A stretch of 64,000 nucleotides of DNA, from contig PENC01000026.1 of NCBI GenBank assembly GCA_003674045.1, positions 1 to 64,000 of the forward strand, in the 5' to 3' direction. Position 1 is the first letter of the stretch, and every line of letters starts with the position of its first letter. The notes beneath the pieces are model-generated. The model was given only the letters and a program-made list of their open reading frames with translations, did no database searches and was not told where the DNA came from. This document shows, piece after piece, positions 41,717 to 50,218 of this stretch. The stretch comes from Streptomyces griseocarneus. GTDB taxonomy: Bacteria > Actinomycetota > Actinomycetes > Streptomycetales > Streptomycetaceae. Made by a program: the position numbers and the translations under genes.

Positions 41717-42242
41717 CCTCGTGTCTCCCGTTTCGCATCGTTCGCCGCCTGATGTCTTGCAGGCGTTGTCGCTTTGAGGTTCGGGCCGGCGGTATTCGCG
41801 GAGCGGGAACATGGCGTTCCCGCCGCTGGCGCTTCGATTCGATGTCGGTGCGGGAGTTGGGAAAACTCACCTGGCGCGCATGGCGACCCTCCGCCGGCGT
41901 AGAGGGCGCGATGGGAATTCTGCGTCCCGTGGGGCGGGAGCGGCAATAGGTCCATCTGCCCATGGCGTTTCCGGCGCAAGGTGGTCCGGACCCTCCTTGC
42001 CGAGGGGTGGCGCTGTCGCAGGAGCTCAGCGGCATCACCGGGGTCGGGAGGGGGGACCTAAGTCCTATTCTGACCAGCCCGGTCCCGTGCGAGGCTGTGC
42101 CAGCGCGATCAACGCACGAGGGCTGTTCCCGGGGTTCGGGTCCGGGGTCATCCTTCGGTTTCGAAAGGCCCGCCTTTCACCGCCGTCAACCGGCCCGCGG
42201 CCGGGCACATCCATGCTTTCTGTGAACCGTGAGGCGACATTC
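41717..42242. promoter_or_regulatory. Divergent control region of the biosynthetic genes
   Basis: No gene is visible in these 526 bp between the leftward EPSP-synthase-like gene and the rightward ATP-grasp gene. It contains the near-palindrome GGACCTAAGTCC at 42054 with promoter-like DNA after it, about 180 bp before the ATP-grasp start. Both arms of the cluster must be driven from here. Confidence 0.6.
42054..42113 (+). promoter_or_regulatory. Palindromic operator and promoter-like block, copy B
   Basis: GGACCTAAGTCC (42054-42065) differs by one base from the perfect palindrome at 36296, and the next 48 bp match that copy at 34 positions (TATT..GACC, CCGTGC.AGG.TG and GCGCGATC are shared). 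I read it as the binding site of a LuxR-type regulator ahead of the rightward biosynthetic operon. Confidence 0.6.
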
Positions 42243-43484
42243 ATGTCCAGCGCAATCCTGTTCTTGAACCGCTGGCCCTTGTACGAGGACGAGCGGCGCT
42301 GGGAGAACCGCCTCGCCGCTCCCGAGTTGGTCTTCGACCCGGAGACCGACCGCGTCACGTACCTCTGCGACGAGAACGGCCGCAGCGGAGTGCCCGCCGA
42401 CGCCGAACGGGTCCACCTCGTACCGGATTTCGGCGACGTGGACGGTGTGCTGGAACTCGTCGACGCCATCGTCCGCGACGAGGGTCCGTTCGACCATGTC
42501 ATCGGTTTCTCCGAAATGCTGCTCGACCTCGCGGCGACCCTGCGCGAGCGGTACGGCATCCCGGGCTCCGGTATCGAGGAGACCGCCCGGTTCCGCGACA
42601 AGAGCATCATGAAGGAGCGGGTGTCGCGGGCCGGCCTCCGGGTGCCGCGCTGGGCGCCCTGCCGCACCGAGGAGCAGATGCTCGCGGCCGCCGAGGAGTT
42701 CGGCTACCCCGTGATCGTCAAGCCGGTGCGAGGGGCGTCCAGCCAGGGTGTGCGCCAGATCGCCTCGGCCGAGGAGCTGCGGGCCCTGTGCGCCGAACGG
42801 AGCCTGGACGACCTGGAGATCGAGGAGTTTGTGCAGGGCGACATCCTGCACGTCGACGGCGTCCTGGACGCCGAGGGCAAGCCGCTGTTCCTGTGCACCT
42901 CGCGTTACATCTCCACCTGCCTGGACTACGAGGCCCTGGGCGCACCGCTCGGCTCGGTCTTCCAGACGGACCCCGCGGTGCGCGACCGCTGCGAGGACTT
43001 CGCCGTGCGCTGCCTGGACGCGCTCGGTCTGCGCAGCTCCGCCTTCCATCTCGAACTCTTCGACACCGGCGAAGAGCTGGTGTTCCTGGAGGTCGGGGCG
43101 CGGGTGCCGGGTGCCGACGTGTCCTATGTCATCAACGACGTCCACGGTGTGAATCTTTGGCGGCTGTGGGTCGACGTGCTGCTCGGCCGCCCGGTGGACC
43201 TGCCGGTCCCCGACCCGGGGCTGAGCGGCGGCTGGCTGATCATCCAGGGCCCCAAGCCGCTGCCCCGGAAGGTCACCGCCGCGACCTCGCTCCTGGGTCA
43301 CGTTCCGTATGTGTACCGCGAGCTGGTGCCGAGGCCGGGTGAGGTCCTGGTCTCCCGGCCCGGCTCGTACGCCACGCTCCAGGGCGGCCGCTTCCTGTTC
43401 CGGGGCGGCACCCAGCAGCAGATCGAGGAGGCCGTGAGCCAGGCGGGTGCGCAGTACCGCCTGACGACCGAGCCCGTCCTGTAG
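42243..43484 (+). CDS. ATP-grasp ligase 1
   Basis: A 413-residue stand-alone carboxylate-amine ligase. The ATP-grasp core spans about 110-310: GYPVIVKPVRGASSQGV (K160, glycine-rich loop), EIEEFVQGD for adenine binding, and FLEVGARVPG with the magnesium ligand E283. The C-terminal 100 residues form the small domain common to BacD-like and carboxylate-amine ligases. It should activate a carboxylate as acyl phosphate and couple it to an amine. ATG 42243 has GAGG nine bases upstream; an in-frame ATG at 42213 is less likely. It opens the rightward operon of the cluster. Confidence 0.9.
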   Translation: MSSAILFLNRWPLYEDERRWENRLAAPELVFDPETDRVTYLCDENGRSGVPADAERVHLVPDFGDVDGVLELVDAIVRDEGPFDHVIGFSEMLLDLAATLRERYGIPGSGIEETARFRDKSIMKERVSRAGLRVPRWAPCRTEEQMLAAAEEFGYPVIVKPVRGASSQGVRQIASAEELRALCAERSLDDLEIEEFVQGDILHVDGVLDAEGKPLFLCTSRYISTCLDYEALGAPLGSVFQTDPAVRDRCEDFAVRCLDALGLRSSAFHLELFDTGEELVFLEVGARVPGADVSYVINDVHGVNLWRLWVDVLLGRPVDLPVPDPGLSGGWLIIQGPKPLPRKVTAATSLLGHVPYVYRELVPRPGEVLVSRPGSYATLQGGRFLFRGGTQQQIEEAVSQAGAQYRLTTEPVL

Positions 43485-43540
43485 ACCGCCCGAATCATCG
43501 CGTGCCATAGGCCAGAGAACCATCGAGTCCGGAGGAAGCC

Positions 43541-44632
43541 ATGGGCCAGTTGAGCCATGCGGAGCTGGTTGAGAAGAAGTTCGTGCTGTTCGCCGAGGAA
43601 TGCTTCGGACTCTTCACGAGCAAGATTGCCGCCTCACTGGTCCGCTACAACGGGGACCGCTGCGTTGCCGTGATCGACAGCCTTCAGGCCGGCCGGACCG
43701 TCCAGGACGTCCTCGGCTACGGCGGCCCGATCCCGATCGTCAGCCGCGTCGAGGACGCTCTGCACCTGAGCCCCGAGGTCCTGATCATCGGCAAGGGCCT
43801 GCACTCCGCCGACCTGCCCCCGTCCTGGAAGCCGCACATCCTCGCGGCCGTCCAGAACGGCCTGCACGTGATCAACTCGATCCACTACCGCCTCGCCGGC
43901 GACCCGGACATCGCCCGTGCCATCCGGGAGAAGGGCATCACGGTCTGGGAGACCAAGGACACCCCGCCGGTGCAGCTCAACAAGGCCCGTGTCCTGGACC
44001 TGGACACCTGGGTCATCCACACCTGCGGCAGCGACTCCAACATCGGCAAGAAGACCGCCGCTCTGCAGATCTGGAACGAGGCCAACCGCAGCGGTATCAG
44101 CACCGGCTTCGCCGCCACCGGCCAGAGCGGCATGCTGATCTCCGGCCATGGCATCGCGGTCGACGGCGTGCCCGGCGACTTCATGGCCGGCGCCGTCGAG
44201 CAGGTCGTCCTGGAGGCCGCGGCCGGCAAGGAATGGGTCGTCGTCGAGGGCCAGGGATCCCTCAACCACATCGGGTTCAGCAGCGTCGCCCTCGCCATCC
44301 TCCACGGCGCCCTGCCGCACGCCCTGGTCTTCTGCCACCGCCTCGGCGCCGAGCGCACCAAGGTCTGGGACACGCCCATCATCCCCATCCCCGAGCTCAT
44401 CCGTCTGAACGAGGAGCTCTCCGTCTTCGAGCGGCCCGCCAAGGTCGCCGCCATCAGCGTCAACAGCTTCGGCTACTCCGAGGAGGACTACCGCCGCGAG
44501 GCCGAGAAGCTGGAGGTCGACACCGGACTGCCCGTCGTCGACCCGGTCCGTGAGGGCGGCGCCCGGCTCGTGGAGATCCTGCGCGCCCACCAGCGCGAGA
44601 CCGCGGACCGGCTGTCCGGCCGCCGGCGCTGA
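43541..44632 (+). CDS. DUF1611-family P-loop protein
   Basis: A 363-residue protein with the DUF1611 N-terminal Rossmann-like domain (about 1-140) and a C-terminal P-loop NTPase-like domain. The nucleotide loop is GSDSNIGKKT (163-172), followed by FAATGQSGMLISGHG and WVVVEGQGSLNH. I recall some members being linked to D-glutamate N-acetylation (DgcN), so an acyl- or phosphoryl-transfer role on an amino acid is possible but unproven. The gene sits between two ATP-grasp genes with short gaps, ATG 43541 having GGAGGAAG upstream, so the three probably act in consecutive steps. Confidence 0.85.
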   Translation: MGQLSHAELVEKKFVLFAEECFGLFTSKIAASLVRYNGDRCVAVIDSLQAGRTVQDVLGYGGPIPIVSRVEDALHLSPEVLIIGKGLHSADLPPSWKPHILAAVQNGLHVINSIHYRLAGDPDIARAIREKGITVWETKDTPPVQLNKARVLDLDTWVIHTCGSDSNIGKKTAALQIWNEANRSGISTGFAATGQSGMLISGHGIAVDGVPGDFMAGAVEQVVLEAAAGKEWVVVEGQGSLNHIGFSSVALAILHGALPHALVFCHRLGAERTKVWDTPIIPIPELIRLNEELSVFERPAKVAAISVNSFGYSEEDYRREAEKLEVDTGLPVVDPVREGGARLVEILRAHQRETADRLSGRRR

Positions 44633-44664
44633 TGGCGACCCCGGAACTCCGAGGAGATGCACCG

Positions 44665-45981
44665 ATGAAGCGAGCGATCCTGCTCCTCATGCACCAGGGC
44701 AAGTCGTACACCGAGGAGATCGCCGCGGCCGCCGCCGGGCTCGGCCTGGCCCTGGTCGCCCTCAGCTCCCGGCCGGAGACGCCGGCGGCCCTGGAGGCGA
44801 GCCGCCGGCACCTGGCGGACTGCGTGGTCACCGAGGAACCCGAACTGGGCTCCGCCGACCTCGACAAGGCCGTCGGTGAACTCGCCGACCGGGGCTACCG
44901 GGTCGAGGCCGCCCTCGCCACCTTCGAGGGCTACCGGCTGCTGATGGCGGAGCTCAACGCGCGGCTCGGCGTGGACGACTCCGCCGAGGCCGTGCTGCGC
45001 CTCTGCCTCGACAAGTACGAACTGCGCCGCCACCTCTTCGCCGAGGGGCTGAGCGAGGTCCGGCTCCACCGGCTCACCCCCGGTGTGACGCCCGATCTCG
45101 ATCCCTCCGCGAAGTGGTTCGTCAAGCCGGTACGCGGTGCCTCGTCCTTCGCGACCTTCGTCCTGAACGACGTCGAGGACCTGGCCGACCTGCCCGCGCT
45201 TCAGGAGCAGATGCGCGCCGACCAGCGCATGAAGGCAATCTTCATGGACCGGTACGACTTCCTCGTCGAGGAGTACGTCGAGGGCCCGGAGTTCAGCTTC
45301 GAGACCTTCGTCCTCGACGGCCGGGTCCACCACCTGGCCGTCCACGAGAAGGCCCGCGTGGAACACCTGGAGCGGACCGTCCTGGAGGGCATGTCGGTCA
45401 GCCCGCCCGCGAGCCTCGGCCGTGAACTCGTCCTGGAAGGAGCCGAGCACGTCACCCGCTGCCTCGCCGCGCTGGCGGAGCACGGGATGGTCGCCGGCGC
45501 CTTCCACATCGAGGCCAAGTACTGGGAGTCGAAGAAGCGCTGGGAGATCATCGAGATCAACCCCCGGGTGGGCGGCAGCCTCATCGACGTCAGCGTCCAG
45601 ACCGTCACCGGGCACTCCCTCCTGGACCTGTGGACCGAGTCCCTGCTGCTGCCCGACGGCGAGCGGGACGCCTTCCACGAGCGGCTCACCGGCGCCTCCC
45701 AGCTGGAGGCCCTGCGCACCGGCGCACCCATCCGGGCGACCGTGTTCCTCAGCAAGTACGGGGAGAAGGGGCGGACCGTCGACGCGATCCGCTTCGAGCC
45801 GCCCACCCGCCCGCCCCGGATCCTGCGTGTCCACGTGGCGGAGGGAACCGAACTTGACGCGTCCGACCGGGGGATCTGCCTGATGGACGCCCTGTGGGAC
45901 GTGGCGGCCGACGACCTCGAGGCCGAGACCGCCTTCCTCGACCGACACGCGACGGAGCACTTCCACGTCAGCTACCGCTGA
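44665..45981 (+). CDS. ATP-grasp ligase 2
   Basis: A 438-residue ATP-grasp protein, only distantly like the first one. An N-terminal Rossmann domain (MKRAILLLMHQGKSYTEEIA) is followed by the core: WFVKPVRGASSFATF (K154), YDFLVEEYVEGPEFSFETFV and EIIEINPRVGG (294-304) with the metal-binding Glu and Asn. The C-terminal domain resembles the lid of BtrJ/carnosine-synthase-like ligases. It would form a second amide or ester bond in the product. ATG 44665 follows GGAGATG; a start at 44632 would overlap the upstream stop. Confidence 0.9.
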   Translation: MKRAILLLMHQGKSYTEEIAAAAAGLGLALVALSSRPETPAALEASRRHLADCVVTEEPELGSADLDKAVGELADRGYRVEAALATFEGYRLLMAELNARLGVDDSAEAVLRLCLDKYELRRHLFAEGLSEVRLHRLTPGVTPDLDPSAKWFVKPVRGASSFATFVLNDVEDLADLPALQEQMRADQRMKAIFMDRYDFLVEEYVEGPEFSFETFVLDGRVHHLAVHEKARVEHLERTVLEGMSVSPPASLGRELVLEGAEHVTRCLAALAEHGMVAGAFHIEAKYWESKKRWEIIEINPRVGGSLIDVSVQTVTGHSLLDLWTESLLLPDGERDAFHERLTGASQLEALRTGAPIRATVFLSKYGEKGRTVDAIRFEPPTRPPRILRVHVAEGTELDASDRGICLMDALWDVAADDLEAETAFLDRHATEHFHVSYR

Positions 45982-46048
45982 CCACGGAACCGCACTCCGC
46001 CCCTTCCGTGAACATCCCCTGCGAACCCTCTTGCGTAAGGAGAACGCG

Positions 46049-46798
46049 ATGAACCGCGTGCAGAACTCCGGGATCACCTACCCGAAGCCGTTCTACAACG
46101 AGGAGCAGAGCCGCCTGAAGAAGGCCGAGCTCGACAGCTACCTGGACAAGAAGATGGCGGAGTGGAAGGCCACCGTCCCCTTCGCCTCCCACCTGTCCGA
46201 GCCCGAGCTCCACCAGGCGTACTACCGCCGCACCCTCATCGAGCACGTGTGGCGGATCCGCCTCTCCCGCGTCAGCCAGTCCAAGGCCATCTACAAGATC
46301 GCCCAGGTCGCGCCCCGTGCCGCCCGCGACTACGCGCAGTACCAGGCCGACGAGATGCTGCACGACAAGCTGTACGTCAGCGACGCCGCGGCCGCCGGTG
46401 TCACGGAGGAGGAGATCCAGGCCACGGAGCCCTACCTCTCCACCCGGCTGCTGGAGGGCTTCTTCTACTACACCCTGGAGCACGAGTCGTACCTCGCCCC
46501 GGTCGTCTCCAACTACCTGGTGGAGTACACCCAGATCAAGCTCCAGCCGGCCATCGTCGAGAACCTCCAGGACCGGCTCGGCAAGGAGAACGTGAAGGGG
46601 CAGGCCGCCCACCTCCACGTCGACAGCACCGAGGACCACTCCCAGGAGATGTGGGACATCCTCCACCAGCTGCTCTTCAGCGAGGAGGACTTCCAGCAGG
46701 TGCTCAAGTACATCGACGACGTCCAGGACATCCTCGCGCTGTTCTTCCGGGAGATCTACGAGGACACCGTCGCCAAGCACGCGCAGACCGCCGCGTGA
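46049..46798 (+). CDS. Heme-oxygenase-like diiron oxidase/oxygenase
   Basis: A 249-residue all-helical protein of the iron-containing redox enzyme (TenA/heme-oxygenase-like, HDO) family. A clear E-x-x-H metal motif is at 102-105 (ADEMLHDKLY), further candidate ligands are in TLIEHVW (65-66), the LEHESYL/VEYTQ helix (143-160) and HLHVDSTEDHSQE (188-197). Relatives such as UndA, BesC and SznF cleave C-C bonds, make alkenes or oxidise nitrogen in natural-product pathways. Which reaction occurs here is open. AAGGAG precedes ATG 46049. It is followed by a hairpin-rich gap. Confidence 0.88.
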   Translation: MNRVQNSGITYPKPFYNEEQSRLKKAELDSYLDKKMAEWKATVPFASHLSEPELHQAYYRRTLIEHVWRIRLSRVSQSKAIYKIAQVAPRAARDYAQYQADEMLHDKLYVSDAAAAGVTEEEIQATEPYLSTRLLEGFFYYTLEHESYLAPVVSNYLVEYTQIKLQPAIVENLQDRLGKENVKGQAAHLHVDSTEDHSQEMWDILHQLLFSEEDFQQVLKYIDDVQDILALFFREIYEDTVAKHAQTAA

Positions 46799-46800
46799 CC

Positions 46801-46960
46801 CGTAGGTCCCGGACCTACGCCGACGACAGAACCGGCTCGCGGGGACGTCGGGCGCCTGAGGAGTGAACCGGTCGGGGGGATTCACGGGGACCTCCCGTGT
46901 CCCCGTACCGGACCGGAGACACAACGGGTCCGCCGGGCGGTCGTCGCCGGGCGGACCCGT
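46801..46960. promoter_or_regulatory. Three consecutive inverted repeats between the diiron and PhyH genes
   Basis: CGTAGGTCC-C-GGACCTACG (46801-46819), ACGGGGAC/GTCCCCGT (46883-46905) and ACGGGTCCGCC/GGCGGACCCGT (46924-46960) follow one another in the 213-bp gap. The first starts right after the stop and reuses the GGACCTA half-site seen at 36296 and 42054, so it may be an operator. The last is a good terminator or attenuator candidate. Confidence 0.5.
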
Positions 46961-47011
46961 ACGAGCCCCACCCCACCGCGCCCCCGCCACGCAGCAGAGA
47001 GGAACCCCGCC

Positions 47012-47893
47012 ATGTCCGCACCCGACACCGCCGCGTTCGTCAAGGAGTACCGCGAGAACGGCTTCGCGGTCGCCGAACGTCTCTTCGACCCGAACGAGGT
47101 CGCCGAGCTCCACACCGCCATCACGGAGATCCTTGACGTCTCCGATGTCAGCTCCGTCGCCGAGGTGGAGCCGGGCGACAACGGCATGGCGCGCCGGATC
47201 TGGTCGCCCACCAAGCAGCACTCCGCGTTCGAGCGGGCCGCCGCCCACCCCGGACTGCTCGACCACGTCGAGGCACTCATCGGCCCCGACATCCTGTTCC
47301 ACTACAGCAAGCTCCACCTCAAGGCCCCGCAGGTGGGCAGTGTCGTGGACTGGCACCAGGACTTCGCCTACTACCCCCACACCAACACCGACCTGGTGAC
47401 GGCTCTCGTCTACCTCGACGACGCCACCACCGAGAACTCCGCCCTCCAGGCCGTCCCCGGCTCCCACCTCCGCGGCCTCGCCGACCACTACGTCGACGGC
47501 CACTTCCGCGGCAAGGTGGCGGGCGCCGACGCCCCCGCCCCGGAGGCCGCCGTGGCCATCGAGGCGCCCGCGGGCAGCGTGGTCTTCATCCACCCCCTGC
47601 TCCTGCACTACTCCTCCCCGAACCGCTCCGACCGGTACCGCCGCACCTTCCTGCCGGCCTACCGGGCGGCCGACGCCTACCCGATCCACTTCGGCCCGCA
47701 CGCCGGCCACAACGAGGCCGGAGTGACGCTGCTGCGCGGCAAGGTGTCGGACACGGCACGTGTGGAAGCCGGGGCGTGGCGTCTCCCGCTCGCGGAGCGC
47801 CCTTTCGGCTCGCTCTTCCAGCTCCAGGAGGGCGCCCACCAGAGCGCGGACGCGGCGACCACCGGGTACGCCACGCTGGAGAAGGCGAAGTGA
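47012..47893 (+). CDS. PhyH-family Fe(II)/2-oxoglutarate dioxygenase
   Basis: A 293-residue phytanoyl-CoA dioxygenase-like protein. The facial triad is H115 and D117 in DWHQDFAYY plus H199 in HPLLLHYSSPNRSDRYRR, whose Arg should bind 2-oxoglutarate. The fold is complete in length. Such enzymes hydroxylate, desaturate or halogenate small molecules in pathways; with no halogenase Gly-for-Asp change, hydroxylation is more likely. The ATG at 47012 has GAGAGGA upstream, and the PhzF-family gene follows 7 bp after its stop. Confidence 0.92.
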   Translation: MSAPDTAAFVKEYRENGFAVAERLFDPNEVAELHTAITEILDVSDVSSVAEVEPGDNGMARRIWSPTKQHSAFERAAAHPGLLDHVEALIGPDILFHYSKLHLKAPQVGSVVDWHQDFAYYPHTNTDLVTALVYLDDATTENSALQAVPGSHLRGLADHYVDGHFRGKVAGADAPAPEAAVAIEAPAGSVVFIHPLLLHYSSPNRSDRYRRTFLPAYRAADAYPIHFGPHAGHNEAGVTLLRGKVSDTARVEAGAWRLPLAERPFGSLFQLQEGAHQSADAATTGYATLEKAK

Positions 47894-47900
47894 CAGCCGC

Positions 47901-48746
47901 ATGAGCACGCCGAACGTGACGGTCGTCCACGCCTGCCTGCGGGACGGCGTGGGCGGCAGCCCGACGGCCGTCGTCCTGGAGGACGACGCGGACGGCGCGC
48001 CGTGGGGCGATGACGAGCGGCGCCGGATCCCGGTCGCCCACGGTGTCTCGCACGCCGTGTACGTACGTCACGTCGGCGACACGACCGAGCTGCGCTTCTT
48101 CACCGCGGAGGAGGAACTGCCCGCCTGCGGGCACGGCACGGTCGCCGCTCTCACCTTTCTCGCGGCACGGCAGGGCGGGGCCGGGCCCTACCGGGCCACC
48201 CTCCGTGCCGGGGGGCGCGTCTTCGCCGGGCAGGCCGAGCGCGTCGGTGAGCTGATCACCGCTGCCTTCGACCCCGGCCCCGTCGATCAGCGCGAACCCA
48301 CCGAGGAGGAACGCGCCCTCGTTCTTCCGGCCCTCGGTCTCGCGCCGCACGAGGCCGGGCCGGACGTCCGGATCGCCGGTGTGGGCCGCGAACGCATTCT
48401 GGTGCCGGTCCGCACCCGGGCCGCGCTCGCCGCGCTGCGTCCGGACCTCGACCGCCTCAGGGCGGTCTGCGACCGGTTCGGCCTGCTCGGCGCGTACGTC
48501 CACTCGGACCCTTCGCCCGAGGGCGCGCTCGCGGCCCGGATGTTCGCCCCTTCGATCGGCGTTCCGGAGGACCTCGCCAACGCCAACAGCACGGCCTGCC
48601 TCGCCGCACACCTGGCCGGTCGGGGCACCCACCGGATCGCCGTCGACATGGGCGACTCCCTCGGCAGCCCGGCCACCGTCACCGCCACGGCGGGACCGGA
48701 CCTGAGAGTCGAGGTCGGCGGCACCGCACGGGTCGTGACGGAGTGA
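47901..48746 (+). CDS. PhzF-family isomerase/epimerase-like protein
   Basis: A 281-residue protein with the diaminopimelate-epimerase-like double fold. The N-terminal half has GSPTAVVLEDD and ELPACGHGTVAAL, the latter being the PhzF signature with the catalytic Glu preceding it (TAEEELPACGH). The second half has NANSTACLAAHL in the place of the partner loop. PhzF isomerises trans-2,3-dihydro-3-hydroxyanthranilate in phenazine synthesis; no other phenazine genes occur here, so it more likely performs a proton shift on another intermediate. ATG 47901 is 7 bp behind the PhyH stop. Confidence 0.88.
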   Translation: MSTPNVTVVHACLRDGVGGSPTAVVLEDDADGAPWGDDERRRIPVAHGVSHAVYVRHVGDTTELRFFTAEEELPACGHGTVAALTFLAARQGGAGPYRATLRAGGRVFAGQAERVGELITAAFDPGPVDQREPTEEERALVLPALGLAPHEAGPDVRIAGVGRERILVPVRTRAALAALRPDLDRLRAVCDRFGLLGAYVHSDPSPEGALAARMFAPSIGVPEDLANANSTACLAAHLAGRGTHRIAVDMGDSLGSPATVTATAGPDLRVEVGGTARVVTE

Positions 48747-48874
48747 CCGGCCCGGCCCATCGGCTCTCCTGAGAACGACCGAGCGGCGTGGGCGCGTACG
48801 CGACGCGGGGCGGATCCTCCTCGACGCATGAGGGCGCCCGGGCACAGCCATCACGGAGTTGGAGGGACAGCCAG

Positions 48875-50170
48875 TTGGACACCAGCAGTCAGCACCGGCC
48901 CGGCGAACGGACCGAGCCGACGGCCGGGAAGGGCGCCGAACGGGGGTTGCTGGCCTGGCTGGTGGCTCGCGGCCTCATACCCGAGACGGCCCCCAAACGC
49001 GCCTTCGCCGTCGCGACCTTCATCAGCCTGATCGGCAAGGGCCTCTTCATGGCCGGGGCCGCGTTGTTCTTCACCCGCTCCGTGGGCCTCCCGGTCGCCC
49101 AGGTCGGCTTCGCCCTGGGCGCCGCCGCCCTGATCGGACTCGGCGCCGGCATCCCCGTGGGCCACCTGGCCGACCGGTACGGCCCGCGCGAGGTCTTCCG
49201 GCTCACGCTCGTCGTACAGGCCGTCTCCGTGGCGGGGCTGCTGCTCGTGCGCTCCTTCCCGTCGCTGGTCGCGTGCCTGTGCGTGACCGAGCTCGCCGTC
49301 TCGGCCGGCACGGCCGCCCGCGGCCCGCTGAACCGCGCCCTGGGCGCCCCGAACCCCACCCGCTACCGCTCCTACCTGCGTGCCCTCAACAACATCGCCG
49401 CCGGCTGCGGAGCCCTCGCGGCCGGGGTCGTCATCCAGCTGGACACCAGGGCCGCGTACATGGGCCTCATGCTCGGCATCGCCGTCCTGTTCCTCGTCTC
49501 CGCGGCCGCCTGCTCCCGCGTTCCGTCCGTGCCACCGGTGGAGGTCCCGGCGGGAGGCAGCAGCTGGCCGGTCCTGAAGGACAAGCCGTACGTGGTGCTC
49601 ACGGTCCTGGACGGCATCATGGCCATCCAGAACCAGGTGCTGGTCTTCGCCCTGCCGCTGTGGATCACCGAGCGCGTCGACGCACCACGGTGGTTCGTCG
49701 GTGCGAGCGTGGCCGTCAACGCCGCCCTCGTGGTCTGCCTGCAGGTGCGGGTCAGCCGCGGCATCGTCGACAACATGTCGGCCGGCCGCACCATGCGCCG
49801 CGCGGGGGCCGTGCTCCTCCTCGCCACCGCTCTCCTCGCGGTGGCGGGCGGCGCGCCCGGGTGGGTCGCCATGGTCGTCGTCGTGCTCGGCGTGGTCTCC
49901 CTCACCGTGGGCGAACTGTTCTACGCGGCCGCCTCGTTCGAGCTGTCCTACGGCCTCGCTCCCGAGCACGCACAGGGCCAGTACTCGGGTCTGTTCGCCA
50001 TCGGCCAGGGCCTGTCCAACGCGATCGGCCCGCCGGTGCTCGGCCTGCTCTGCCTCGGCTGGGGCGAGCCGGGCTGGCTCGTCGTGGGAGTGCTCTTCCT
50101 CGTCGCCGGCCAGTTCGTACCGCTCGTCGTGAAGTGGTCCGACCGCACGCGCACACACAGCCCGGGCTAG
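48875..50170 (+). CDS. MFS exporter
   Basis: A membrane protein of about 431 residues with 11-12 hydrophobic helices and the MFS motif A loop GHLADRYGPREVFRL between helices 2 and 3. It resembles drug-efflux MFS proteins and closes the biosynthetic cluster, so export of the product and self-protection is the likely job. The TTG at 48875 is favoured because GGAGGGA lies 9 bases upstream; a GTG at 48788 would add 29 residues without similarity. The 128-bp gap after the PhzF-family gene leaves room for its own promoter. Confidence 0.88.
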   Translation: MDTSSQHRPGERTEPTAGKGAERGLLAWLVARGLIPETAPKRAFAVATFISLIGKGLFMAGAALFFTRSVGLPVAQVGFALGAAALIGLGAGIPVGHLADRYGPREVFRLTLVVQAVSVAGLLLVRSFPSLVACLCVTELAVSAGTAARGPLNRALGAPNPTRYRSYLRALNNIAAGCGALAAGVVIQLDTRAAYMGLMLGIAVLFLVSAAACSRVPSVPPVEVPAGGSSWPVLKDKPYVVLTVLDGIMAIQNQVLVFALPLWITERVDAPRWFVGASVAVNAALVVCLQVRVSRGIVDNMSAGRTMRRAGAVLLLATALLAVAGGAPGWVAMVVVVLGVVSLTVGELFYAAASFELSYGLAPEHAQGQYSGLFAIGQGLSNAIGPPVLGLLCLGWGEPGWLVVGVLFLVAGQFVPLVVKWSDRTRTHSPG

Positions 50171-50218
50171 GACCGTGCAGGGTGGGCCGGACGGACCCTG
50201 TCGTGCGACGATGCCGGT

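Noticed and set aside
46801..46819. A simple terminator after the diiron gene
   Set aside because: The stem has a one-base centre, unsuitable for an RNA loop without opening two pairs, and matches the GGACCTA half-site seen elsewhere; I list it as regulatory instead.
47901..48746. A phenazine pathway suggested by the PhzF-family gene
   Set aside because: None of PhzA/B, C, D, E or G is present, and the neighbours do not fit phenazine chemistry.
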